Below, piece by piece: positions 56,780 through 64,000 of a DNA stretch of 64,000 nt (positions within the stretch are counted from its first letter, which is position 1; each line of letters begins with the position of its first letter). Location: assembly GCF_017792025.1 (NCBI RefSeq), contig NZ_CP046956.1, forward strand, positions 3,348,001 through 3,412,000, read 5' to 3'. The notes beneath the pieces are model-generated. The model did not search any database, was not told the DNA's origin, and worked only from the letters and a program-made list of their open reading frames with translations. Source of the stretch: Sediminibacillus dalangtanensis (lineage in GTDB: Bacteria; Bacillota; Bacilli; Bacillales; Amphibacillaceae). A program made the position numbers and the translations under genes.

Positions 56780-58777
56780 CTATCTGTTATTTTTTGTGTT
56801 AGAAAAAGGACTTGAAAAATATAGATATTCTGTTAAATTGTGATTCTCAAATAACGAAACTTTCTCTATTTGAATTCTTCCGGCTTTTCCCCAATTCCAC
56901 TTCTCGCAGTCCTTTATTGCCATCACCCTTACCATTATCTTTGCACTATCTTGGTCTACTGGAAGAGACATACAAATTTGGTTTGTTTGACCCCATAATG
57001 CAACATCTTCTTCAAGGAGCAATTCATTGTCATTTAAATATATTTGATAGACCATTCTCCCTGAATTTTTGGGTTTATAATAAGGACTACATACCTCTAA
57101 ACAGATCATATTCTCATTATTGTTTTTGTTAATTTCAATTACAGCCTGAGCATAATCTCCTTTTTCTGGAGCATTTTTTGAAATATAGAAAACTTCTTTT
57201 CCTTTTTCCACATAATTTTTAACCGGTATTTTCACATCCCCATTTATATTTCCTCCACTGTAGGTAATCTCAGCAACTTTAATCCCAGAGTTAACTGCAT
57301 TTATTATTTTTTGTTGTTCCTCTACAATCTGTAATAAATTTTTATCTTCGTTTACTTTCCAAAACGATAGTACTGGCCACCTTTTTTCAATCAATTTAGT
57401 CAGATGAAGGTTATTCCTTCTTTCACTTGTTGAAACTGCTAACATATTCTTTAAGATGAAATGGGAATTGATTAAAATATGAGTGTTAAATGCTAAGTCG
57501 CTTTGGATTAGAAGCTGAGAATGCCATGTACCCATTCGACTTTCCCAATATAAAATATCAAAAGGATCATAACCAAAACCTACGTTAGGTGTGTACTGAT
57601 CTAACCACTTCTTGAGTGGCTCTTGTGTCGAAGGATCTTCCCAGAGATTAGGACTCCAAGATTTAGCTATTTGTCCAAACGAAGCTATATCATCGTTAAA
57701 TCTATGCATTTTCCGATAAAACATTCTTGTAATCTCTTGTATATTCGACCTCAGATGTAATATATTTTCTTGCGGCGGGAAGTTCTCAAAGTATAATTTA
57801 GCTAATAATGAATTATGATTTAAAAAAGTGTTCTTACTTAAAATGTTTCTTAGCTTCAGATAATCATCATCCTTCGTCCTTGCATAATCAATAGGTAGCA
57901 TTTGATGATTTAAGTTCAGATTATCCACCATTTCTTTTACCATTTTCTCGTCCATCAATAGAGACTTACTTCCAGCGAAATCGCTGTTCTCACTATGCAT
58001 ATAGTAATAAGTGAAAAATTTCACCTTATCCAAATGATTCTTCAAAAGAGCTAAGGTAGACCTACTATCCAATCCTGCGGTCAACGACATAAGAATATTA
58101 TATTTATCCGAAATTAAGTTTAATTGCTCATTAGCCTCCTTTTCGACTATGGCTATAACTTCATCTATATTCTTCTGAGTTAAATCTTCTCTGGGGAAAT
58201 ATCTACTAGTGACAGCTGAATTCATTTCTCTCGTATGATTTGGTAATAAAAAGAAAATGTCTTCGTACGGAGTAAAATCCCCTGGTAAATGATATGTTTT
58301 CTTATCTTTTAACCATTCTGTGTCGATAATTGAACTCTCAGAAGATTTAGTTGCTTCTGCCACAAGTAGGGCATGTGAACCTAACGCAACCTTCTTGCTA
58401 TGATAAAAAACACTCTGCATTCCCGTTGCATCATTATAAATTTTAATTTTTCCTTTTATATTTAAAACAATTGCAAACCTTCCTGATAATCTCTCTAAGT
58501 AATTATAAAATTTCTCTTCAGAGTCATTGTAATACTCATATAAAGTTTTGCTTATTTGTTTCAAATCCACTGTTTTATTAATTACATCTATACACTGTCC
58601 TATTAAGAAAAGCCAATCACCTTCTTCTTCAGCAATTCCATACTGAGTTAATGGATGAAAATAAATATTCATTCCTACTTTTTGAATATACTTCCAGTCT
58701 TGCCGTAGCAACTCATTTTTGGGGCTAGTCGTAAACAAAAATCCTCGTGCGTATAGTTGGTTATCATAATTTGTCAT
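56780..58777 (-). CDS. Asparagine-synthase-like protein without the glutaminase Cys
   Basis: 665 aa, GGGAG site. An N-terminal class-II amidotransferase-like region is followed by an ATP-pyrophosphatase domain: the PP-loop reads LMSLTAGLDSRSTLALL (near residue 235), as in asparagine synthases. The protein starts MTNYDNQL, so the nucleophilic Cys2 needed for glutaminase activity is absent. The segment FAIVLNIKGKIKIYNDATGMQSVFYH is still like the amidotransferase. The last 150 residues (VKIPVKNYVEKG, MICLEVCSPYYKP) look like a beta domain of unknown role. Such proteins in polysaccharide loci may amidate a sugar acid, for instance ManNAcA, with ammonia; this is inference. Confidence 0.8.
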   Translation of the reverse strand: MTNYDNQLYARGFLFTTSPKNELLRQDWKYIQKVGMNIYFHPLTQYGIAEEEGDWLFLIGQCIDVINKTVDLKQISKTLYEYYNDSEEKFYNYLERLSGRFAIVLNIKGKIKIYNDATGMQSVFYHSKKVALGSHALLVAEATKSSESSIIDTEWLKDKKTYHLPGDFTPYEDIFFLLPNHTREMNSAVTSRYFPREDLTQKNIDEVIAIVEKEANEQLNLISDKYNILMSLTAGLDSRSTLALLKNHLDKVKFFTYYYMHSENSDFAGSKSLLMDEKMVKEMVDNLNLNHQMLPIDYARTKDDDYLKLRNILSKNTFLNHNSLLAKLYFENFPPQENILHLRSNIQEITRMFYRKMHRFNDDIASFGQIAKSWSPNLWEDPSTQEPLKKWLDQYTPNVGFGYDPFDILYWESRMGTWHSQLLIQSDLAFNTHILINSHFILKNMLAVSTSERRNNLHLTKLIEKRWPVLSFWKVNEDKNLLQIVEEQQKIINAVNSGIKVAEITYSGGNINGDVKIPVKNYVEKGKEVFYISKNAPEKGDYAQAVIEINKNNNENMICLEVCSPYYKPKNSGRMVYQIYLNDNELLLEEDVALWGQTNQICMSLPVDQDSAKIMVRVMAIKDCEKWNWGKAGRIQIEKVSLFENHNLTEYLYFSSPFSNTKNNR

Positions 58778-58894
58778 CTTATCGACTCCCTATGCTTTAG
58801 TACTTTATTGTTCTTGTATTTTTTGGGTTGACGTATAAATATTTGCTTCCCAAAAGTAACAGTATTTCTCAATAATTGCCCTAAGCTCTTTAAA

Positions 58895-58943
58895 AAAAGC
58901 ACGTAAAATCCTAAAAATATTAAAGGATTGATTACGTGCTTTT
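58895..58943 (-). terminator. Terminator after tagH
   Basis: AAAAGCACGTAA (58895-58906) pairs with TTACGTGCTTTT (58932-58943) and AATCCT pairs with AGGATT inside. It ends the wecC-tagG-tagH transcript and separates it from the asparagine-synthase-like gene. Confidence 0.85.
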
Positions 58944-58971
58944 GATTTTCTGTGAAGGCAGTATTTGTGGT

Positions 58972-60594
58972 TTAGATGTTTTTAAGCGTAATTACATCCT
59001 TAGTAAAGTCTATATCCGCACTAAACTTGTCCATCATAGTGAAGTGATACAAGTTCCCATCTTTTGATTTGATTTTTGCTTCGATGTCCAATTTATTAAA
59101 CACGGGTGCTGTAGAGTCTATGTTTATTTGGATGCTGTTTACCATCCCTTGAGAATCAGTAAAATATGTCACTTGATCATATTTAAATTCAATCGTTTTC
59201 CTGCCATCTGAATCCACAGATATATCTGTTATTCCAGTTGTCGAATTTTCTAAATCTGTTGTTGTAGCGCCTAAAAAAGACAGAAAAAATTCTTGTGAAT
59301 TTACGAATCTCTCTGGTAAAGCAGTTGAAAAATCATCTATATCTAAACTAGTATTCAGATCTTCTTCAGAAGCTATAGTTAAATCATCGGCTTTCAAAAA
59401 ACCTTCTTTTCCATCAACTTTGGCTAGATAGAGAGAATTTTCTTCCACTTCTCCAAGAATTGAAATTTCACTTCCAAAAGGAACATCGTGAACTTTCTTA
59501 TCTAAATTAACGTTGGTAAAAAGCATAGCATTAGCTACAGTTATCCAACCCGTGGTATTAAAAGGCGTGATATTCGCTTGCGAATTCACATCTAGTTCTG
59601 TTTCCTTTGACAATTCTGTAGCTTCACTTTGCTCACTATTATCTTGTATAGCTTGGAAAGGATTTCCGAATACTTGTAAGAGCATACTTAAGAAAAATAT
59701 CGCTACTAACAAGCCTAATTGGAAGAGCGTTGTTTTAGATGCACCCTTGCTCTTCTTTCTGGAAGATCTTTTGTTCTCTAAAACAAAATCTCGTTTTTTT
59801 TCAATAAGGATTTGTGATCGTAATTTTTCTTTTCTATATTGTTGTTTTTGATCTTTGCTTAATTTGTTAAACCAATTGATAAATTTTTGAAATTTATCTG
59901 CGACCACGTCAGCTTCACCGAATTCTTCTAATTGCCCAAAGTTAAGCCACATAATCCTATCTGAAATAGACTTTACTTGAGAAAGGGAGTGACTAATAAA
60001 AAAAATGGTTTTTCCTTCTTTTTTGAATTCCTCAAATTTATCCAAACACTTTTGATAAAAAGTAGAGTCTCCAACTGACAAGGCTTCATCAATCACTAGT
60101 ATATCAGGCTGTATATGAACAGAAATAGCAAAACCTAGTCTTGACTTCATTCCACTTGAATAATTTTTAATTGGCTGATCAATAAAGTCTCCGATATCTG
60201 CAAATTCAATGATATCGGGCATAATCTCATCAATTTCTTTTCTATTCAGTCCATACATTAAACACTTTAAGGTTATATTTTCCCTACCAGTAATAAAATT
60301 GTTTAAACCGGCGGAAATAGCAACAAGTGAAGGCTCTCCATCAATAGAAATTCTTCCAGTTGTAGCTGGGATAACTTCTGCAAGGATACTGGACAGTGTA
60401 GACTTACCTGATCCATTTATTCCTATAATACCAATGGTTTCACCCTTATAAACTTCAAAGGAAATATTTCTAAGGGCAGAAAAGGTTTTTTTCGACTTAT
60501 TGATTGAAAATATATCGAATAATAAATCTGATTTTTTCTTAAATAAATTATATACTTTCGATACATTCTGGAATTCCACAACTGGTCTGGTCAA
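58972..60594 (-). CDS. tagH: Teichoic-acid-type ABC exporter ATPase TagH
   Basis: About 540 aa. Start uncertain: the TTG at 60594 has the best distance to GGGGG; a GTG three codons upstream overlaps it. N-terminal ATPase: Walker A GINGSGKST, signature NYSSGMKSRLGFAIS, Walker B ILVIDEALSVGD, H-loop FFISHS. As in Bacillus TagH, a C-terminal extension follows with one membrane helix (FQLGLLVAIFFLSMLLQVFG) and an extracellular part with an SH3-like segment (MLFTNVNLDKKVHDVPFGSEISIL). It powers export of a lipid-linked wall polymer together with TagG, 16 bp upstream. Confidence 0.93.
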   Translation of the reverse strand: MTRPVVEFQNVSKVYNLFKKKSDLLFDIFSINKSKKTFSALRNISFEVYKGETIGIIGINGSGKSTLSSILAEVIPATTGRISIDGEPSLVAISAGLNNFITGRENITLKCLMYGLNRKEIDEIMPDIIEFADIGDFIDQPIKNYSSGMKSRLGFAISVHIQPDILVIDEALSVGDSTFYQKCLDKFEEFKKEGKTIFFISHSLSQVKSISDRIMWLNFGQLEEFGEADVVADKFQKFINWFNKLSKDQKQQYRKEKLRSQILIEKKRDFVLENKRSSRKKSKGASKTTLFQLGLLVAIFFLSMLLQVFGNPFQAIQDNSEQSEATELSKETELDVNSQANITPFNTTGWITVANAMLFTNVNLDKKVHDVPFGSEISILGEVEENSLYLAKVDGKEGFLKADDLTIASEEDLNTSLDIDDFSTALPERFVNSQEFFLSFLGATTTDLENSTTGITDISVDSDGRKTIEFKYDQVTYFTDSQGMVNSIQINIDSTAPVFNKLDIEAKIKSKDGNLYHFTMMDKFSADIDFTKDVITLKNI

Positions 60595-60610
60595 TGTAAG
60601 CACCCCCTAC

Positions 60611-61414
60611 TTACAAGTAATCAACAAACTTATTTTTGTAATTTTCATGCAGGAGTGTACCCACAAAAAGAATTAATATTAGAAAGGACCAAAAATAAAA
60701 CGCATATCTCCAATCTTCAAAAAACCAGGTCTCACTCAACAATGACTCTCTAAACCCATTTACAATATAAGCAAATGGGTTCAACTGAATCAAAGCTTGA
60801 TAGCGTTCTGGAAATTCATTCACACTCCATAATATAGGCGTCATAAAAAATAGCATGCGCATTGAAGTTTGAATCAGTAACTGAAAATCCCTTATCAAGG
60901 CTGAGATGGTAGAAGTGAAAATAGTTATCGAGTACAACAAAAAAAACAAACATAAAAGATAATAAGGTAATTGCAATGCATAGATACTGACTTTTATATC
61001 ATAAATCACCATAACTACACTTAAAATCACAATTGTTATTAAAAAACCAAATATATTGCTAGCAATCGTTATTGAAGGTAACACGCTTACCGGAAATTTC
61101 ATTTTGGAAACAAGATTTATTTTACTGTAAATACTATTAGAACCTTGAACAATAGTGGGACTTATGAAAAACCAAGGTACAAGTCCCGTCAGCAGCCATA
61201 TGAAAAATGGGGTCCCATCAACAGGATCGCCATTCCTTATTCCCACTCCAAAAACAAACCAATACACAGACACTTGCAAAAGTGGATTTAGGAATTGCCA
61301 TAGGATCCCTAAATAATGCATTTGATACTTGCTCTTTGTTTCATAAAAAGCAAGCCTTGTTATTAAAGGGAAATGGAGTATCTGTTGCTTTAAAATATTA
61401 AAGACTGAGCTCAT
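60611..61414 (-). CDS. tagG: Teichoic-acid-type ABC exporter permease TagG
   Basis: 267 aa ABC-2-type permease with six helices. Typical segments: ETKSKYQMHYLGILWQFLNPLLQ, VPWFFISPTIVQGSNSIYSKINLVSKMKFPVSVLP and FLFFMTPILWS-like FFMTPILWSVNEFPERYQ, close to TagG/Wzm. The start overlaps the end of the dehydrogenase gene by 17 bp, suggesting coupled translation. Exports the polymer with TagH. Confidence 0.94.
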   Translation of the reverse strand: MSSVFNILKQQILHFPLITRLAFYETKSKYQMHYLGILWQFLNPLLQVSVYWFVFGVGIRNGDPVDGTPFFIWLLTGLVPWFFISPTIVQGSNSIYSKINLVSKMKFPVSVLPSITIASNIFGFLITIVILSVVMVIYDIKVSIYALQLPYYLLCLFFLLYSITIFTSTISALIRDFQLLIQTSMRMLFFMTPILWSVNEFPERYQALIQLNPFAYIVNGFRESLLSETWFFEDWRYAFYFWSFLILILFVGTLLHENYKNKFVDYL

Positions 61415-62696
61415 AAGGGATGTTCACTTTTCGCTCTTGTTTCACAAATTGATAAAGATTTCCGTAGTTAATATACTGTACGCCTTCAGGTGCATTAGAA
61501 ATGATATTCTTGGTATCAAATACTCTTGCATTGCTCATAGAACTAAACTTATCCCAATCCAGATTTTTAAACTCATTATGATCTGTTAAAATTACGATTA
61601 AATCAGAATTATGAATAGATTGAGTCAAATCTTGTTCAACCCACTCTTCTTTAACATGTGGATCATAGGCTCTTACTTCATAATTGTTTGTTGCTTTTAG
61701 TTTATGGAAGATTTCCATTGCTGGGCTTTCCCGAATATCATCTACATTTCCTTTATATGCCAAACCAAAGACGGTAACGGTTTTTCCTTCTACTTGTCCC
61801 ATCAAGTCATCAATATGGTCAACTACATAATCAGGCATGGATGTATTTATGCTTCTCGATAAGTTAATCAGTTGAGCTGTCTCAGGTGCCTTAGAAACAA
61901 TAAAATATGGATCAACAGCTAAACAATGGCCTCCCACCCCGGGACCAGGAGTATGCATATTTACCCTAGGATGTTTATTTGCCATATCAATTACATCCAA
62001 TGCATTAATATCTAATTCGTTACAAACTTTTGTAAGCTCGTTAGCCAAAGCGATATTCACGTCTCTGAACGTGTTTTCCATAAGCTTAGACATTTCGGCG
62101 GTTTTTGCGTTAGTTTTGATGATTTCACCCTTTACAAAAGTGCCATAAACCAATGCTCCTGCTTCTGTACATTCTGGAGTAATGCCGCCGACGATTCTGT
62201 TATTATAAATAAGTTCATGCATGATTTGGCCTGGCAGTACACGCTCTGGACAATGCACTAAAAATACATCTTTGCCAATTGTGTAACCCGCTTCTTCTAT
62301 TAGTGGTTTTACGTAATCGTCCATAGTACGAGGCGCTATTGTCGACTCCACTATAATAACGTTCCCTTCACGTAAAACAGGTATTACTGCCTTTACAGCA
62401 CCCAAAACAAAGCTCGGATCCATAGATTTGTGTTCATCGTCATTGTTTGGAGTAGGTACCGAAATAATAAATGCATCTGCTCTTTCGGGGCTTAACGAAG
62501 CTTTAAATGTTCCCTTAGCAACTACCTCTTCTAGAGCCTCCTGCAGTCCCGGTTCCTCTATATGAATTTTCCCACCATTTAATGACTCAATCACGTCTGG
62601 TTTTACATCCACACCCACAACTTCTACATCATGCTTAGCAAACATAATCGAAGTGGGCAATCCAATATATCCTAAACCTATAGTATTAATTTTCAT
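61398..62696 (-). CDS. wecC: UDP-N-acetyl-D-mannosamine dehydrogenase
   Basis: 432 aa, AGGAGG site. N-terminal NAD motif TIGLGYIGLPTSIMFAKHD; conserved middle ESTIAPRTMDD, CPERVLPGQIMHEL; catalytic Cys in PGVGGHCLAVDPYFI; C-terminal domain with GLAYKGNVDDIRESPA. The family oxidises UDP-ManNAc to UDP-ManNAcA, and this fits the 2-epimerase encoded at 47561. So the cell-surface polymer likely contains N-acetylmannosaminuronic acid, as in some teichuronic acids and capsules. Confidence 0.93.
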   Translation of the reverse strand: MKINTIGLGYIGLPTSIMFAKHDVEVVGVDVKPDVIESLNGGKIHIEEPGLQEALEEVVAKGTFKASLSPERADAFIISVPTPNNDDEHKSMDPSFVLGAVKAVIPVLREGNVIIVESTIAPRTMDDYVKPLIEEAGYTIGKDVFLVHCPERVLPGQIMHELIYNNRIVGGITPECTEAGALVYGTFVKGEIIKTNAKTAEMSKLMENTFRDVNIALANELTKVCNELDINALDVIDMANKHPRVNMHTPGPGVGGHCLAVDPYFIVSKAPETAQLINLSRSINTSMPDYVVDHIDDLMGQVEGKTVTVFGLAYKGNVDDIRESPAMEIFHKLKATNNYEVRAYDPHVKEEWVEQDLTQSIHNSDLIVILTDHNEFKNLDWDKFSSMSNARVFDTKNIISNAPEGVQYINYGNLYQFVKQERKVNIPYELSL

Positions 62697-62713
62697 TTTA
62701 ATATTCCTCCCGT

Positions 62714-64000
62714 TTAATTATCCGAAGTCTTGAAATCTAAAGCCATTCTTTCATATTCCTTATTATCATATAGCCTTTCGAAAAGTGCCAAATCTTCATC
62801 TTGTATTTCTATATACGGCCGATATAACTGATATATTTGGTACAACAATTTCACAGAGTCCTCGATATCCTCTTTACGCACCTTAGACAAACGTTTTAGA
62901 TACCAATTTTTGAAATACGTAGCAAACCTTTTTTCCACATATTCTTTAACTAAGCCATTTCTTTCAAAAAACTGAAACCTTTCTTCTTCAAGTAGAAGGT
63001 ATCTGGAAAAGAACTGCTTTGAAATCACATTTGTAACGGATCCACCAACATCTGCATAATAAATGTGTATATCTAGGTCAACTACCCTTGTTTTATTTGA
63101 ATGTGTCAAAAGCTCATAGAAAAACAATGTATCTTGCCCAATTGCGCTTTCGACCATTTTTAGATTATTTTCCCTAACAACTTTCCTTTTTACGATAAGC
63201 GCCTGAATGCTCATTGCTTTAAATGACGTTTTTACTAAATAATCTTTTACATCCTTTTTTTCAATTTCCTCTGAACCATGAAAACTTACCATCGTTTTGT
63301 AATAGTTAAAGTTTGCTGCTGAATCCGTCATTTTAAGCATATTACCAATCACCATATCACTATCAAAGGCGTTCAACTCTTCATATAATTTCCTATATCC
63401 ATCATTGATTGCCTCATTATCTGGATCGAGGTAAGTTAGATAAGGCGCGGTTGCTAATTGAGCACCTTTATTTCTTGGACGGGATGCACTTCCACTACCA
63501 CCCTCTTCAAAGTAATAAGTTTTTATATTTGGATAACGTCTGGATAAACTTTCAATAACCTTAGGAGTATAATTATCAGTAGAGCCATCATCAACCATTA
63601 TAAGCTCCATATCATTAAACATACTACTTCTTTTCAAACTATTAAAGCACTTATTTAATAGATAGTCACCATTATTATAAACAGGTACAATTACGGATAA
63701 TTTGTAGTCCTTTTCTTCATTTACTTTTCTTATCGTTTGATTGTTAAATTCAAACCGGTCAATGCTATATCCGTTTTGATAATCAACCGGAGCGTGAAGA
63801 TCTAGCAGTTCTTTTGCAGTGAAATCCTTACTCCAAAAAAGAGTTCTAGCCTTATCCTTCATTACCGAGACATAGTCGTGTTCTACACCTGGTATTAGTT
63901 GATTCCCTCTATAATAGGCATCTTTAGTAATATAATCACAATCCGTATATTTAAAAGCATTAACCATATCTTCTATATAAAACTCTCCATATTCATACTC
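62714..64000 (-). CDS. GT2-family glycosyltransferase, 5' end outside the window
   Basis: The frame is open to the window edge; the ATG at 63967 is internal, because the codons before it (EYEYGEFYIED) continue the same domain. Residues read FYIEDMVNAFKYTDCDYITKDAYYRG, the end of a first glycosyltransferase-like region, then a complete GT-A domain: YKLSVIVPVYNNGDYLLNKCFNSL, MVDDGSTDN, the donor-binding LTYLDPDNEAINDG (DxD-like), and DTLFFYELLTHS. Multi-domain GT2 enzymes of this type build teichoic- or teichuronic-acid-like chains. 17 bp before wecC, same operon. Confidence 0.85.
   Translation of the reverse strand, partial: EYEYGEFYIEDMVNAFKYTDCDYITKDAYYRGNQLIPGVEHDYVSVMKDKARTLFWSKDFTAKELLDLHAPVDYQNGYSIDRFEFNNQTIRKVNEEKDYKLSVIVPVYNNGDYLLNKCFNSLKRSSMFNDMELIMVDDGSTDNYTPKVIESLSRRYPNIKTYYFEEGGSGSASRPRNKGAQLATAPYLTYLDPDNEAINDGYRKLYEELNAFDSDMVIGNMLKMTDSAANFNYYKTMVSFHGSEEIEKKDVKDYLVKTSFKAMSIQALIVKRKVVRENNLKMVESAIGQDTLFFYELLTHSNKTRVVDLDIHIYYADVGGSVTNVISKQFFSRYLLLEEERFQFFERNGLVKEYVEKRFATYFKNWYLKRLSKVRKEDIEDSVKLLYQIYQLYRPYIEIQDEDLALFERLYDNKEYERMALDFKTSDN

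Overview
The window comes from a low-GC Gram-positive bacterium of the Bacillaceae, probably one of the halotolerant Oceanobacillus/Virgibacillus-like genera. The signs are strong GGAGG-type ribosome sites with many GTG and TTG starts, CcpA cre boxes, an AbrB-type regulator, a YesM/YesN-type two-component pair, TagG/TagH wall-polymer export genes, and a remnant of a group IIC intron resembling the Oceanobacillus iheyensis intron. No rRNA or tRNA gene was recognised. The genus is an inference.

Layout. 1-1.1 kb: tail of an unknown gene and an 82-bp tandem array. 1.1-3.6 kb: amidohydrolase plus membrane permease. 3.9-5.8 kb: ArsR / AHSA1-like / VOC operon. 6.3-9.2 kb: Eis-like acetyltransferase, a lipoprotein, a scrambled amj pseudogene and a beta-galactosidase gene fragment. 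9.3-10 kb: AbrB-type antitoxin with Doc toxin. 10.2-24.2 kb: a beta-galactoside operon, with a sensor kinase and AraC-type response regulator, sugar-binding lipoprotein, two ABC permeases and three unrelated beta-galactosidases (GH2, GH42, GH35); a near-perfect cre box lies before the binding-protein gene. 24.6-33 kb: aldo/keto reductase, a large palindromic repeat element, small proteins, AbrB-like and LysR regulators, a formylglycine-generating enzyme divergent from a TauE/SafE exporter, and a nuclease-like DUF91/RAMA-type protein. 33-38.6 kb: secreted 5'-nucleotidase, cutC, an amino-acid permease, and a duplicated block in which the second cutC has decayed while its 37-aa companion gene has survived.

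38.8-43.9 kb: complete sorbitol PTS operon (srlD, PRD regulator, srlM, srlA, srlE, srlB) with a cre box at its promoter. 44-45.1 kb: a gene graveyard with a nuclease-family remnant and the truncated group IIC intron. 45.2-64 kb: a surface-polysaccharide region, all on the minus strand: a glycosyltransferase cut by the window edge, a UDP-ManNAc dehydrogenase, TagG/TagH exporter, an asparagine-synthase-like protein, two very large secreted proteins, UDP-GlcNAc 2-epimerase, an LCP ligase and an alpha/beta-hydrolase-like protein.

How the genes fit together. The epimerase and dehydrogenase together would convert UDP-GlcNAc to UDP-ManNAc and then UDP-ManNAcA, the glycosyltransferase would build a polymer, TagGH would export it, and the LCP protein would attach it to peptidoglycan. 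The two giant proteins share eight SH3/GW-like wall-binding repeats but end in different polysaccharide-cleaving domains (glucosaminidase; heparinase-II/III-like lyase). They share a 1.63-kb segment that is almost identical at the DNA level, so their wall-binding part has been recently homogenised. This pair in its polymer-synthesis context is the most attractive candidate for an undescribed system here.
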